A stretch of 64,000 bases of DNA. It comes from an uncultured Clostridia bacterium (GTDB lineage: Bacteria > Bacillota > Clostridia > Oscillospirales > Ruminococcaceae). Where the stretch lies: positions 62,001 through 126,000 of the forward strand of contig CAMELR010000001.1 of the NCBI GenBank assembly GCA_945923775.1. Direction: 5' to 3'. Numbering within the stretch: position 1 is the stretch's first letter; the number at the start of each line of letters is the position of its first letter. The notes under the pieces are model-generated. The model was not told the origin of the DNA. It ran no database searches and worked only from the letters and a program-made list of their open reading frames with translations. Below, in pieces: positions 1 to 9,242 of this stretch. Both the position numbers and the translations under genes were made by a program.

Positions 1-1601
1 GCGGCGGTGTTGATCATCTCGGGCATCTCAGCGATCTTGCGGATAAGAGCGAACTCCGCCGGCTCGGTGTAGGATACGGCGCCGCCCTCGTACTTCACGC
101 CCTCGTCAGCCTGCTTGCGGATAACGCTGCAAATGCGCGCATGCGCGTACTGAACGTAGAATACCGGGTTCTTGCTGGATTCCTCTACCGCAAGGTCGAG
201 GTCGAACTCAAGGTGAGTGTCGGCGTTGCGCTGGTTGAATACGAATCTAGCTGCGTCTATCGGTACTTCGTCGAGCAGGGTCGTCAGCGTTATTGCCTTG
301 CCGGAGCGCTTGCTGAGCTTGCAGGGCTTGCCGTCGCGGATAAGCATTACCATCTGCATGATAACTACGTCAAGGCGCTTGTCGTCGATACCCAGCGCGG
401 AAAGCGCGATACGCATGCGCTGAACATATCCGTGGTGGTCTGCGCCGAGGACGTTTATCGCCTTATCGTAGGCTCTGGTGATGAGCTTGTCGTAGTGATA
501 CGCGATATCTGGCACGATGTAGGTCGGGAAGCCGTTGGAGCGCACCAGCACGAAGTCCTGGTCGCCGCCGAAATCGGTAGCCTTCAGCCAGAGCGCGCCG
601 TCCTTCTCGTAGGTGTGGCCGCCCTCTTTCAGCTTCTCGATTACCGCCTTTACAGCGCCGTTGTTGTGCAGAGTGCTCTCCTTGAACCAGTTGTCGTACT
701 TTATGCGGTACTTCAGCAGATCCTCCTCGAGGCGCTTCTCGTTGAGCGGCAGAGCATAGTCTACCAGAGCCTTGCGGCGCTCCTCCTCGGACTTTGCGGA
801 AAGCTCCTTCCCGCCGTGGAGGTCATAGTAATTCTTGGCATGCTCGATTATATCCATGCCGAGGTATACGTCGGAGGGCATTGTGAACGGGAAATCCTTC
901 TGCTCCTCGGGGATATTGCCGTTTTCGTCCGGCGTGGAGGTCTGGTCGTAGATGGTCTTGGTGAGCTTCTCCATGTCGGAGCCGCACTCCGCGATGACCT
1001 TCTGACCCGCCTCGCTGCAAAGCTGGAGGTAGCGCAGATCGAGGGATTTTCCGAACTTTGCGACCTGGTTTCCGGCGTCGTTGATGTAGAACTCGCGGCT
1101 GACCTCGTAGCCAGCCTCCTGGAGCAGCGAAGAAAGGCTGTCGCCGATAGCGCCGCCGCGGGCATTGCCTATGTGCATAGGACCGGTGGGGTTCGCGGAA
1201 ACGAACTCTACCAGCACGCGCTTGCCCTTGCCGAGGTCAGTCTTGCCGTAATCCTCGCCGAGCGCAGCGGCGTTCTTAACTACGTCGGCGAACCACTTGC
1301 CGCCGATGAAGAAATTCAGGAAGCCGGGGCCTGCGACCTCGATCTTGCTGAAATCGGTGCCGTCCAGCACAGCGGCATCAACGATCATCTGCGCGATAGC
1401 GCGGGGATTGCTTTTCAGCGCCTTCGCGGACACCAGCGCGGTGTTCGCGGAGAAATCGCCGTGGCTGTTGTCAGCCGGGATAGTCACCTGAAAAGGCGGC
1501 AGCGGCTCTGCGGGGAGCTTTCCCTCGCCGACGAGCCTGCCGAGCGCGCCCATGATTATTTCCTTGACCTGTGCCTTTGCTTCTTCTACTGCGTTGTACA
1601 T
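1..1601 (-). CDS. argS: Arginyl-tRNA synthetase, 3' end cut by window
   Basis: Class I aminoacyl-tRNA synthetase that charges tRNA-Arg in the cytoplasm. About 533 codons are visible; the C-terminal end lies beyond base 1. The N-terminal additional domain is followed by the class I signature with HIGN at about residues 143-146 (context ANPTGPMHIGNARGG) and a KMSK-type loop KLSKRSG near residue 428. The ATG at 1601 follows an AGGAG ribosome site. It is the last gene seen of a ddl - ywiB-like - argS group; a ywiB-argS pairing is also known from Bacillus. Identity is very secure. Confidence 0.97.
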   Translation of the reverse strand, partial: MYNAVEEAKAQVKEIIMGALGRLVGEGKLPAEPLPPFQVTIPADNSHGDFSANTALVSAKALKSNPRAIAQMIVDAAVLDGTDFSKIEVAGPGFLNFFIGGKWFADVVKNAAALGEDYGKTDLGKGKRVLVEFVSANPTGPMHIGNARGGAIGDSLSSLLQEAGYEVSREFYINDAGNQVAKFGKSLDLRYLQLCSEAGQKVIAECGSDMEKLTKTIYDQTSTPDENGNIPEEQKDFPFTMPSDVYLGMDIIEHAKNYYDLHGGKELSAKSEEERRKALVDYALPLNEKRLEEDLLKYRIKYDNWFKESTLHNNGAVKAVIEKLKEGGHTYEKDGALWLKATDFGGDQDFVLVRSNGFPTYIVPDIAYHYDKLITRAYDKAINVLGADHHGYVQRMRIALSALGIDDKRLDVVIMQMVMLIRDGKPCKLSKRSGKAITLTTLLDEVPIDAARFVFNQRNADTHLEFDLDLAVEESSKNPVFYVQYAHARICSVIRKQADEGVKYEGGAVSYTEPAEFALIRKIAEMPEMINTA

Positions 1602-1616
1602 TCTGTTGTTCTCCTC

Positions 1617-2048
1617 TTAGTTGTTGTGGGGTTTTACGTGTATCGTTATCTCATTTTCGAGCATAAGTCCCGCGTTGACGTCTATCGTGTAGCGGACGTA
1701 AAGCTCGCCGCCGTCGGAGGTCATGCCGTTCCTCATATCTACCGTGGAAATGCCTATCATGCAGTCGCCGTACTCCGTGCCGTACTGGCAGAAATGGCGC
1801 TTTCCGTTCTCAAACACAAGGCTCGAAAACGCCTTGCCAGTGCGGATCATGGTGACGGTGTCGTCCTCCTGGCCTATACGGAGCTGCACGTGGCTTCCTG
1901 CGTAGCCGGTGGCTTCACTCTCGTCGTAGTCGATGAAGAAGCTGCCGCCGTGCTCCCGGAATTCACCCTTTGTGAACAGCTCGGAGCTGTCGGTGTTCCC
2001 GTCCGCGGTCTGCTTTAATATGAGCTTTATCTTTGCATTATCTGCCAA
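1617..2048 (-). CDS. YwiB-like DUF1934 beta-barrel protein
   Basis: Encodes about 143 residues with alternating hydrophobic and polar strands (for example GGSFFIDYDE and SHVQLRIGQEDDTVTMIRTG), matching the DUF1934/YwiB family of small calycin-like proteins of unknown biochemical role. The reading frame is open further upstream into ddl, but the best start is TTG at 2048, eight bases after a GGAG, 16 bases beyond the ddl stop; a GTG nine bases earlier is an alternative. It sits directly before argS, the same arrangement as in Bacillus. Function cannot be stated from sequence. Confidence 0.8.
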   Translation of the reverse strand: MADNAKIKLILKQTADGNTDSSELFTKGEFREHGGSFFIDYDESEATGYAGSHVQLRIGQEDDTVTMIRTGKAFSSLVFENGKRHFCQYGTEYGDCMIGISTVDMRNGMTSDGGELYVRYTIDVNAGLMLENEITIHVKPHNN

Positions 2049-2064
2049 TTTTATCACTCCAGCC

Positions 2065-3141
2065 TTAGTTTTCAGAATTTCTCTCCACTGCAAGCTCAAT
2101 GAGCCTGTCGAGCAGGTCTCCGTATTCAATGCCCATGTTCGCCATCAGCTTGGGGTACATGCTTATCGGCGTGAATCCGGGGATAGTGTTTATCTCATTG
2201 AGCACCAGACCGTTCTCTGTCGCGAAGAAATCCACGCGGGAAAATCCGCTGCACCCCATCGCGATGAACGCCTTCTTTGCGGTCGCGCGGAGCTCCTCGG
2301 TCATTTCCGGGGATATTTTCGCCGGAATATCCAGAACGGAAGTGCCCAGCTTGTATTTTGCGTCGTAGTCGTAGAACTCCTCGGCGGGGGTTATCTGCCC
2401 CGGAATGGACGCAATAAGGTCGGTCCCGTTGCCGAGTACCGCACACTCGACTTCCTTGCCGATTATCTCAGCCTCGATCACCACTTTTTCACCGTGGGCG
2501 AACGCTATCTTGATGCCGTTCTTAAGCGCTTCGCGGTCAGCGGCGCGGCTTACTCCAACAGAGGAGCCTGCGCAGGCGGGCTTCACGAACATCGGATAGC
2601 CGCCGAGCTTCTTTTCTATAGTATCGCATGCGCCGTCGATATCATGCAGGGAATCCCGGGTGATATAGCAGTAGGGCGCGGTGCGGATACCCGCCGCGTC
2701 GAGGATAGTGTGGGTAATAGCCTTATCCATGCAGTCAGCGCTGCTGGTCATGTCGCAGCCTACGCAGGGTAGCCCCGCGAGAGCGCACAGAGCCTGCACG
2801 GTGCCGTCCTCACCGAATCTTCCGTGCAGCACCGGGAACACCGCGTCAAGGCGGCGTATGTAGCACTTGTCGTCCGCGCCGAGGAGGATAACTCCCTTGC
2901 TGACCGTATCCGGGCTTATCACTGCTGTGCAGTTATCGGGGTTGTTCTCCCACTCGCCGGTCTTGATGTCCTCGTATTCGCCGGGGTAATAGAGCCAGTG
3001 ACCCTTCTTCGTGATGCCTATGCACATCACGTCGTACTTATCTTTGGGAATATTCGTCAGCACGGAATACGCCGACACCAGGGAGACCTCGTGCTCGCTT
3101 GAAGCTCCGCCGAACAGTACTGCTATCTTCATTTTAGCCAT
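2065..3141 (-). CDS. ddl: D-alanine--D-alanine ligase
   Basis: ATP-grasp enzyme making the D-Ala-D-Ala dipeptide for peptidoglycan. The 358-residue product starts MAKMKIAVLFGGASSEHEVS, typical of the family, and contains a YDYDAKY omega-loop, which is the D-Ala type and not the D-Lac (VanA) type, and the C-terminal metal site LNEINTIPGFT. The open frame extends to 3234 but the ATG at 3141 follows GGTGG and gives the usual length. Upstream transcript positions 3181-3207 form a GTACAG/CTGTAC hairpin whose role is unknown. First gene of the ddl-ywiB-argS group. Confidence 0.95.
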   Translation of the reverse strand: MAKMKIAVLFGGASSEHEVSLVSAYSVLTNIPKDKYDVMCIGITKKGHWLYYPGEYEDIKTGEWENNPDNCTAVISPDTVSKGVILLGADDKCYIRRLDAVFPVLHGRFGEDGTVQALCALAGLPCVGCDMTSSADCMDKAITHTILDAAGIRTAPYCYITRDSLHDIDGACDTIEKKLGGYPMFVKPACAGSSVGVSRAADREALKNGIKIAFAHGEKVVIEAEIIGKEVECAVLGNGTDLIASIPGQITPAEEFYDYDAKYKLGTSVLDIPAKISPEMTEELRATAKKAFIAMGCSGFSRVDFFATENGLVLNEINTIPGFTPISMYPKLMANMGIEYGDLLDRLIELAVERNSEN

Positions 3142-3224
3142 AATTTCCACCATGCGCACAGTAAAGTGCGTCCTTTCTGAGTACAGTTTACTCAAGACTA
3201 CCTGTACATAATAACTCAGACTAT

Positions 3225-3253
3225 ATTTTACCACAAACTCACGCGCATTTCAA
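3225..3253 (-). promoter_or_regulatory. Promoter of ddl group
   Basis: Minus-strand TTGAAA (3248-3253), 17-base spacer, TAAAAT (3225-3230), about 85 bases before the ddl start. Good sigma-A match. Confidence 0.6.
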
Positions 3254-3318
3254 GAGGTAAACCCCATAATTCTGACGAAAAATCTGCGCATTCCGGCGAA
3301 AAATTGAGAAAAACGAAG

Positions 3319-3351
3319 AAAAAAGAACCGCCCCGTAGTCCGGAGCGGCTC
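3319..3351 (-). terminator. Terminator of the hrcA-dnaJ operon
   Basis: Reading the minus strand, an 11-bp stem with a five-base loop (3325-3351) is followed by six U, 15 bases after the dnaJ stop. Confidence 0.85.
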
Positions 3352-3365
3352 TTGAAAGCCATTAT

Positions 3366-4544
3366 TTACTTGAACAGGTCTTTCAGCTTGTCGAAGAAGC
3401 TCGCGCGCCTTGAGTAGTTCTTGTCCTCGAGGGTGCTTTCGAACGCCTGGAGAGCGTCCTTCTGCTTCTTGCTGAGGTTGGTCGGGACCTCGATGGACAC
3501 CTTGACGAGCTGGTCTCCGCGGCCGCCGCGCTGTACGTGCTGAACGCCCTTGCCCTTTATCGTGAACACCTTTCCTGGCTGAGTTCCAGCCGGGATAGTG
3601 TACTTCATCGGGCCGTCGATGGTCGGGATATCTATTTCTGCGCCGAGCGTCGCCTGAGTGTAGGTCAGCGGAACTTCAATTATGATGTTGTCGCCGTCAC
3701 GCTCGAACACCTTGTCGGAAAGGACGGAAACGCGCACCTTGAGGTCGCCGCGGGGGCCGCCGTTAGCGCCTGCGTTGCCCTTGCCGGTAAGTCTGATGGT
3801 CTGACCGTCTGCGATACCAGCCGGGATATTTACCGAGATCTTGACCTTCTTCTGTGTTACGCCGTTGCCGGAGCAGGTCGGGCACGGAGTGTCGATGACC
3901 TTGCCCTTGCCGCCGCACTTCGTGCAGACCCTTGTGGACTGCATCGTGCCGAACATGGTCTGCTGGCGTACGTTTATCTTACCGGAACCGTGGCAGTCCG
4001 GGCAGGTCTTTGCCTGGGTGCCCGCCTTTGCGCCGGAGCCGTTGCAGTCCGGGCAGGTCTCAACGCGGTTGATCTCGATGTCGCGGACTATGCCCTTGCA
4101 GGCCTCCATGAACTTGATATTGAGCGATACGACGATATCAGAGCCTCTGCGCGGCGCGTTCGGGTTGGAACGCGAACCTCCGCTGAAGCCGCCGCCGAAA
4201 ATGTTGTCGAATATATCGCCGAGGTCTATGCCGTCGCCGCTGCTGAAGCCGCCTGTGAATCCGCCGAAACCGCCGAATCCTCCACCGCCGCCTGCGCCCT
4301 GACCCGCGCCGTAGCTCGGGTCTACTCCCGCGAAGCCGAACTGGTCGTATCTGGCCTTCTTCTCAGGGTCGGAAAGCACATCGTTAGCTTCGTTGACCTC
4401 CTTGAATTTAGCCTCTGCCTCGGGATCATCAGGATTAAGGTCGGGGTGGTATTTCTTCGCCATCTGACGGTACGCTTTCTTGATCTCAGCGTCGGTAGCG
4501 CCCTTTTTCAGGCCCAGCACCTCGTAATAGTCTTTTTTATCCAT
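3366..4544 (-). CDS. dnaJ: Chaperone DnaJ (Hsp40)
   Basis: Co-chaperone that stimulates DnaK ATPase and delivers unfolded clients. The 392-residue protein has the full type I layout: J domain with HPD near residues 33-35, a long Gly/Phe-rich linker (about 75-120), four CxxCxGxG zinc repeats ([32 protein letters not shown]) and the C-terminal substrate-binding domains. It is the last gene of the CIRCE-controlled heat-shock operon, separated from dnaK by a hairpin that may lower its expression. Confidence 0.98.
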   Translation of the reverse strand: MDKKDYYEVLGLKKGATDAEIKKAYRQMAKKYHPDLNPDDPEAEAKFKEVNEANDVLSDPEKKARYDQFGFAGVDPSYGAGQGAGGGGGFGGFGGFTGGFSSGDGIDLGDIFDNIFGGGFSGGSRSNPNAPRRGSDIVVSLNIKFMEACKGIVRDIEINRVETCPDCNGSGAKAGTQAKTCPDCHGSGKINVRQQTMFGTMQSTRVCTKCGGKGKVIDTPCPTCSGNGVTQKKVKISVNIPAGIADGQTIRLTGKGNAGANGGPRGDLKVRVSVLSDKVFERDGDNIIIEVPLTYTQATLGAEIDIPTIDGPMKYTIPAGTQPGKVFTIKGKGVQHVQRGGRGDQLVKVSIEVPTNLSKKQKDALQAFESTLEDKNYSRRASFFDKLKDLFK

Positions 4545-4590
4545 AAGTAATCAATCCTTTGTATGAGGTTTGTATTTGGTATAAGGTACG

Positions 4591-4629
4591 AAAACACAAC
4601 GCCCTGCGGATTACCCTCAAGGCGCTGTG
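4591..4629 (-). terminator. Attenuating hairpin between dnaK and dnaJ
   Basis: On the minus strand an 11-bp stem (CACAGCGCCTT paired with AGGGCGTTGTG) is followed by UUUU. It lies just after the dnaK stop and could set dnaJ below dnaK; partial termination is inference. Confidence 0.55.
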
Positions 4630-4641
4630 CTACCTTAATGA

Positions 4642-6453
4642 TTATTCGTCGATGACTTCGCCGTCAACAGGGCCGTTGTCCTGCTGAGGAGCTGCGCCTT
4701 CAGCCGCACCGGCAGCTGCGCCCTGAGCCTGGTAGATCTTGCCTGCTACCTCGTAGAATTCCTTCTGGAGTTCGTCCTTGGCAGTCTTGATAGCCTCGAT
4801 GTCAGTACCCTTGAGGGCTTCCTTAAGGGCGTCGAGCTTGGGCTGTACCTTTGCCTTGTCGTCCTCTGTTACCTTGTCGCCGAAGTCTGTCATGGACTTC
4901 TCGATCTGGTAAACCATCTGGTCTGCCTCGTTGCGTACGTCTACCTCTTCCTTACGCTTCTTATCCTCTGCTGCGAACTGCTCAGCTTCCTTTACAGCCT
5001 TGTCGATATCGTCCTTGCTCATGTTGGTGGAAGCGGTGATGGAGATGTGCTGCTCCTTGCCGGTGCCGAGGTCCTTTGCGGTTACGTTAACGATACCGTT
5101 GGCATCGATATCGAAGGTAACCTCGATCTGCGGGATTCCACGGGGAGCCGGAGCGATGCCGTCCAGACGGAAGGTACCGATGGACTTGTTATCCTTTGCG
5201 AACTCACGCTCACCCTGGAGGACGTTGATATCAACGCTCGGCTGGTTATCGGAGTAGGTGGAGAATATCTGGCTCTTCTTGGTAGGAATGGTGGTGTTGC
5301 GCTCGATCATTCTTGTGCAAACGCCGCCTGCGGTCTCGATACCAAGGGACAGAGGAGTTACATCGAGCAGAAGCAGACCGGTAACTTCCTTGTTCAGTAC
5401 GCCGCCCTGGATAGAAGCGCCGATAGCAACGCACTCATCAGGGTTGATGCCCTTGAACGGCTCCTTGCCGAGGAAGTTCTTTACTGCGTCCTGAACTGCG
5501 GGGATTCTTGTGGAACCGCCGACCAGAAGGATCTTGTCGATCTCGTTCTTGTCAAGGCCGGAATCGGAAATCGCCTGCTTCAGCGGACCCATAGTGGACT
5601 CAACGAGGTCTGCGGTCAGTTCGTTGAACTTAGCTCTTGTGAGGGTTACGTTCAGGTGCTTAGGACCTGTAGCGTCCGCGGTGATATACGGGATATTTAC
5701 GTTTACGGAAGTGGAGTTGGAGAGCGCGATCTTTGCCTTCTCAGCCTCGTCCTTCAGTCTCTGCATTGCGAACTTATCATTGCTGAGGTCGATTCCGTCG
5801 GACTTCTTGAACTCGCCCTTGAGGTAATCAATTACTCTCTGGTCGAAGTCGTCGCCGCCGAGGTGGTTGTTACCAGCGGTCGCAAGAACCTCCTGAACGC
5901 CGTCGCCGATCTCAATTACGGATACATCGAACGTACCGCCGCCGAGGTCGTATACAACGATCTTCTGCTCCTCTTCCTTATCAATGCCGTAAGCGAGCGC
6001 TGCCGCCGTCGGCTCGTTGATGATTCTGTGTACCTTCAGACCTGCGATCTGACCTGCGTCCTTGGTAGCCTGACGCTGGCTGTCGGTGAAGTATGCCGGA
6101 ACTGTGATTACAGCGTCGGAAACCTTCTCGCCGAGGTATGCTTCAGCGTCGCCCTTCAGCTTCTGAAGGATCATCGCGGAGATCTCCTGAGGAGTGTACT
6201 TCTTGCCGTCGATGTCTACCTTGTAATCGCTGCCCATGTGTCTCTTGATGGAGATAACGGTCCTTTCAGGGTTTGTAACAGCCTGGTTCTTCGCAAGCTG
6301 ACCTACCAGACGCTCGCCGTCCTTAGTGAACGCTACAACGGAAGGTGTTGTTCTGGAGCCTTCGGAGTTGGTGATAACTACCGGCTCACCGCCTTCGATA
6401 ACGGATACGCAGGAATTTGTTGTACCTAAGTCAATACCAATGATCTTTCCCAT
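4642..6453 (-). CDS. dnaK: Chaperone DnaK (Hsp70)
   Basis: ATP-dependent Hsp70 chaperone. Starts [15 protein letters not shown] at the ATG at 6453, preceded by GGAGG; an in-frame ATG five codons earlier lies inside the ribosome site region and is less likely. The 603 residues show the phosphate loops GIDLGTTNS and [11 protein letters not shown], the adenosine motif [12 protein letters not shown], the Gram-positive-type shortened nucleotide domain, the substrate-binding domain and the lid ending [10 protein letters not shown]. Third gene of the hrcA-grpE-dnaK-dnaJ operon. Confidence 0.98.
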   Translation of the reverse strand: MGKIIGIDLGTTNSCVSVIEGGEPVVITNSEGSRTTPSVVAFTKDGERLVGQLAKNQAVTNPERTVISIKRHMGSDYKVDIDGKKYTPQEISAMILQKLKGDAEAYLGEKVSDAVITVPAYFTDSQRQATKDAGQIAGLKVHRIINEPTAAALAYGIDKEEEQKIVVYDLGGGTFDVSVIEIGDGVQEVLATAGNNHLGGDDFDQRVIDYLKGEFKKSDGIDLSNDKFAMQRLKDEAEKAKIALSNSTSVNVNIPYITADATGPKHLNVTLTRAKFNELTADLVESTMGPLKQAISDSGLDKNEIDKILLVGGSTRIPAVQDAVKNFLGKEPFKGINPDECVAIGASIQGGVLNKEVTGLLLLDVTPLSLGIETAGGVCTRMIERNTTIPTKKSQIFSTYSDNQPSVDINVLQGEREFAKDNKSIGTFRLDGIAPAPRGIPQIEVTFDIDANGIVNVTAKDLGTGKEQHISITASTNMSKDDIDKAVKEAEQFAAEDKKRKEEVDVRNEADQMVYQIEKSMTDFGDKVTEDDKAKVQPKLDALKEALKGTDIEAIKTAKDELQKEFYEVAGKIYQAQGAAAGAAEGAAPQQDNGPVDGEVIDE

Positions 6454-6519
6454 AATGATTTCCTCCATTCTTCTGTTCGCATGATGTCATGCTATGAAAA
6501 TATACTTGATTTACTGTGT

Positions 6520-7041
6520 TCAGTTTGCAACGGCTACCATTGCGAAACGAATTACCTTATCGTTTATCTTGTAGCCCTTTGCAAAGGTCTTTGCAACCTT
6601 GCCGCTCTCAACGCCGTCCTCGTCGACTCTCTGCACAGCCTGGTGAAGCTGCGGGTCGAAATCCGCGCCGTCGCTCTCGATCTCGGTAACGCCGAGCTTC
6701 TTGAGCGTCTCCATGAAGCTGTCGTAGATCATCTGAACGCCCTGCTTGTACTTCTCGTCTGAGCAATCAGCCTGGAGCGCTCTTTCGAGATTGTCCATAA
6801 CCGGCAGGAAGTCTGAAACAACGTTTGAGATGATGTCCGCGCGAAGCTCCAGCTTTTCCTTTGCGGTGCGCTTTCTGTGGTTGTCGTATTCAGCCATCGT
6901 CCGGAGGAGCTGATCCTTTACCTGTGCCAGCTCTGCGGCGAGCTTGTCATCTGCGGGCTGTTCGTCGACCACCTCTGCTTCTGCGGGGGGTTCTTCGGTC
7001 TGTGCGTTCTGCTCCAGATCCTTGCTTTCGCTATTCTCCAT
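6520..7041 (-). CDS. grpE: Nucleotide exchange factor GrpE
   Basis: Releases ADP from DnaK. The 173-residue product has an acidic disordered N-terminus (QNAQTEEPPAEAEVV), a long coiled-coil helix (DQLLRTMAEYDNHRKRTAKEK) and the beta-wing signature FDPQLHQAVQRVDEDGVESG. The ATG at 7041 fits a GAGG site; a GTG at 7056 gives five more residues. Its start overlaps the end of hrcA by about 11 bases, indicating translational coupling. Confidence 0.95.
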   Translation of the reverse strand: MENSESKDLEQNAQTEEPPAEAEVVDEQPADDKLAAELAQVKDQLLRTMAEYDNHRKRTAKEKLELRADIISNVVSDFLPVMDNLERALQADCSDEKYKQGVQMIYDSFMETLKKLGVTEIESDGADFDPQLHQAVQRVDEDGVESGKVAKTFAKGYKINDKVIRFAMVAVAN

Positions 7042-8104
7042 TTTCCTTGACCTCACTTTCTATCTGAGGCGGCTTATCCGTTTCTTCAGAAAGCAGCCTT
7101 GTAATTTTATTGCTGAAATACTCGATGTACGGAATGACCCTCCGGTAGTCCAGTCTCATCGGACCGATGACTCCGAGAGTTCCCGCGGGCTTGCCGTCCT
7201 TGTAATACGTTCCGCTGACGAAGCTTGAATTGCTTATCGCGAACGTATCCGCGCTGTCCTCGCCGCCGAACTTTATGCTGATGCCCGAGAACGTGCTGTC
7301 CAGCAGCGCTGAAAGCTCTTTCTTGTTCTCCAGGAACTTCATAACGTCCATCACCGGGAACTCCTGACATTCTATCAGGTTGCTCTGTCCCTGGACGTCG
7401 ACGTCGCCCTGCATGAGGTCGTTCGAAAGCTCGCACACCGCTGTCAGCAGCGGCGAGAGCGTTATCATGTACGCCCCGAGCGCCTGGGTTAGCTTGTCGA
7501 TGTACTCGTCGGTCATTTCCGCGAGGTTCACGCCCTGGAGATTCTTGCTGACGAAGTTCGTGAAGAACTCCATCTGCTCGTTCGTCAGGTCGAACTGCAT
7601 TCGGCAGACGCGGTTCTTTATCGCGCCGGTGCTGGTTATCATCAGCAGCACGTACATGCGGCGTCCTGTCGGGATCACGTCCACCTTTGTTATCACTGAG
7701 AACTGCGAAACATGATTCGTTGAATACGTCGCGCATTTCGTGATCTCGGCGAGCGCTGCGGAAGCGCTTTCAACTATCGCTTCCTCCGGCGAGGAGCTGC
7801 TGTCGTGGACCGCCTTTTCAAGCAGCCCGTCGATCTGCTCCTTATCCGCCTGATCCAGCGGTATCGGATCCATAAGGTTGTCGATGTAGAACCTGTAGCC
7901 CTTGTATGTCGGGACCCTTCCGGCAGATGTGTGAGGGTGATCAAGATAACCCTCCTGCTCGAGTGCCGCCATCGTATTTCTTATCGTGGCAGAGGAGACC
8001 GAGATGTCCGGTTTTTCGGCAAGCGCCTTTGAACCTACCGGCTCGCCTGTTCTGATATACTCATCGACTATCGCCGCGAGTATTTTCATTGATCTGGTAT
8101 CCAA
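7031..8104 (-). CDS. hrcA: Heat-shock repressor HrcA
   Basis: Repressor that binds CIRCE and is itself folded by GroEL in related bacteria. The N-terminal winged helix (LDTRSMKILAAIVDEYIRTGEPVGS then SSATIRNTMAALEQEGYLDHPHTSAGR) and C-terminal HrcA domain are intact, about 357 residues. A TTG start at 8104 is preferred because GGTGG lies five bases before it and it aligns with the usual family start; a GTG at 8113 lies too close to the AGGAAG. First gene of the operon; CIRCE lies 22 bases upstream, so it is autoregulated. Confidence 0.95.
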   Translation of the reverse strand: MDTRSMKILAAIVDEYIRTGEPVGSKALAEKPDISVSSATIRNTMAALEQEGYLDHPHTSAGRVPTYKGYRFYIDNLMDPIPLDQADKEQIDGLLEKAVHDSSSSPEEAIVESASAALAEITKCATYSTNHVSQFSVITKVDVIPTGRRMYVLLMITSTGAIKNRVCRMQFDLTNEQMEFFTNFVSKNLQGVNLAEMTDEYIDKLTQALGAYMITLSPLLTAVCELSNDLMQGDVDVQGQSNLIECQEFPVMDVMKFLENKKELSALLDSTFSGISIKFGGEDSADTFAISNSSFVSGTYYKDGKPAGTLGVIGPMRLDYRRVIPYIEYFSNKITRLLSEETDKPPQIESEVKENGE

Positions 8105-8125
8105 TCTGACCACCTTCCTAAGTCT

Positions 8126-8152
8126 TTAGCACTCTAGCTCTCTGAGTGCTAA
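8126..8152. promoter_or_regulatory. CIRCE operator
   Basis: Perfect inverted repeat TTAGCACTC, nine bases, GAGTGCTAA, the HrcA binding site, lying just downstream of the hrcA promoter -10 box. Confidence 0.98.
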
Positions 8153-8156
8153 ATAT

Positions 8157-8185
8157 AATTTAACACGGATTCGCAAAAAAGTCAA
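8157..8185 (-). promoter_or_regulatory. Promoter of hrcA operon
   Basis: Minus-strand TTGACT (8180-8185), 17-base spacer, TAAATT (8157-8162). The start of transcription would fall in or next to CIRCE, as expected for HrcA repression. Confidence 0.8.
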
Positions 8186-8275
8186 GGGTTTTTCAGCAAA
8201 ATTTTCAACAAATAACATATAATTTTTCAAGTCCAAATTGTGCATTTTGCACATTGAGCTCTGCGAACCCGCACT

Positions 8276-8313
8276 GCAAAAAGCACGGCAGCCCCTCGCG
8301 GAGTCCGCCGTGC
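8276..8313 (-). terminator. Terminator of the gerA operon
   Basis: Stem GCACGGC/GCCGTGC (8283-8313) on the minus strand followed by a U-tract, nine bases after the gerAC stop. Confidence 0.8.
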
Positions 8314-8321
8314 CTGAAAAG

Positions 8322-9242
8322 TCACCCGAGCGCGTCAAGCCCCGCCCGTACGATACTATATAGTTCCGACATAGCGGCTTCCTTGAGTTCCTCCGGAAGC
8401 CGGGAGCCGTCACGGCGGCGCAGCTTCGCGGACAGCACGTAGTCGCCGCCCTCCTCCGTCAGCTTCACAGAGTACGCCTCGCAGCCCAGCTCCCTGCCCG
8501 CATGCGAAAAATTCAGCAGAGTGCGGTCGCTTTCCCCGGTCACAAGGAGCGCTCCGGCGGTCTCCTCCGGGTCCAGCGGAGCCGAGAGCCTTCCGCCGCT
8601 CAGGAGCCTCGAACCGTACAGCTCCGCGGTCTCGCCGCTGTCGCCGTCGGTCATGCCGTAGCCGTTCTGCGTTTCGCGGAACCTCGGGAGCAGAGTCTCA
8701 CGACCCGCCGCCGAGTCGTTCAGCAGGTCGAGCAGGTACGCCCTCGGCGACGAGCCGGAGCTGTACGCATTCTCTATCATGCTGACCGGTTTCTCGGCGG
8801 CGGTCAGCCCCTCCTTGAAATGAAGGTCGGTCAGTATCTCGGGATCGTCGGCGGTGCACACCAGCATGTTCAGCGAACAGCGCATGTCCCGGGAGAGCGT
8901 TTCCAGCGCCGGAGTGAAGTCGGTTTCCACGAACCCCGCGCCGAGTATCAGCAGGCGGTTCTCGCTCATGAATATCTCCTTGCCGTCCACAAGCGAGATA
9001 TCGTCGACCGCCTCCGAAAACGTGCTTCCCCGCCCGGTGACTTTAATTACGTTCTCGTCGGCGGCGTTCACAAGCTCGCCGCTCCCGCCTCCGGAGCTGA
9101 ACAGCAGCGCGCTCACGATATATTCACCGTCGTAGTCCACGGCGGCTGCCTGGATTATCGCGCGTTCCCCGATTTCTGACGTGGAACAGCCGCTCAGCAG
9201 CAGCGTGAGCGCTCCGGCAAACAGCAGCAGGAATTTTCTCAT
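8322..9242 (-). CDS. gerAC: Spore germination lipoprotein, Ger(x)C family, C-terminally short
   Basis: Third subunit of a GerA-type nutrient germinant receptor, a lipoprotein on the outside of the spore inner membrane. A signal peptide ending in the lipobox LLLSGC (Cys near residue 19) and the conserved region IIQAAAVDYDGEYIVSALLF and VDGKEIFMSENRLLILG support the family. The start at 9242 overlaps the gerAB stop (ATGA) and has GGAAAGGAGAG before it. At 306 residues it is about 60-90 shorter than typical GerAC proteins and ends in LDALG without the usual final domain segment, so part of the third domain is missing. Confidence 0.88.
   Translation of the reverse strand: MRKFLLLFAGALTLLLSGCSTSEIGERAIIQAAAVDYDGEYIVSALLFSSGGGSGELVNAADENVIKVTGRGSTFSEAVDDISLVDGKEIFMSENRLLILGAGFVETDFTPALETLSRDMRCSLNMLVCTADDPEILTDLHFKEGLTAAEKPVSMIENAYSSGSSPRAYLLDLLNDSAAGRETLLPRFRETQNGYGMTDGDSGETAELYGSRLLSGGRLSAPLDPEETAGALLVTGESDRTLLNFSHAGRELGCEAYSVKLTEEGGDYVLSAKLRRRDGSRLPEELKEAAMSELYSIVRAGLDALG

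Noticed and set aside
141-2018. Long plus-strand open frames over argS and ywiB regions
   Set aside because: They are antisense shadows of strongly supported minus-strand genes; no ribosome site and no family likeness.
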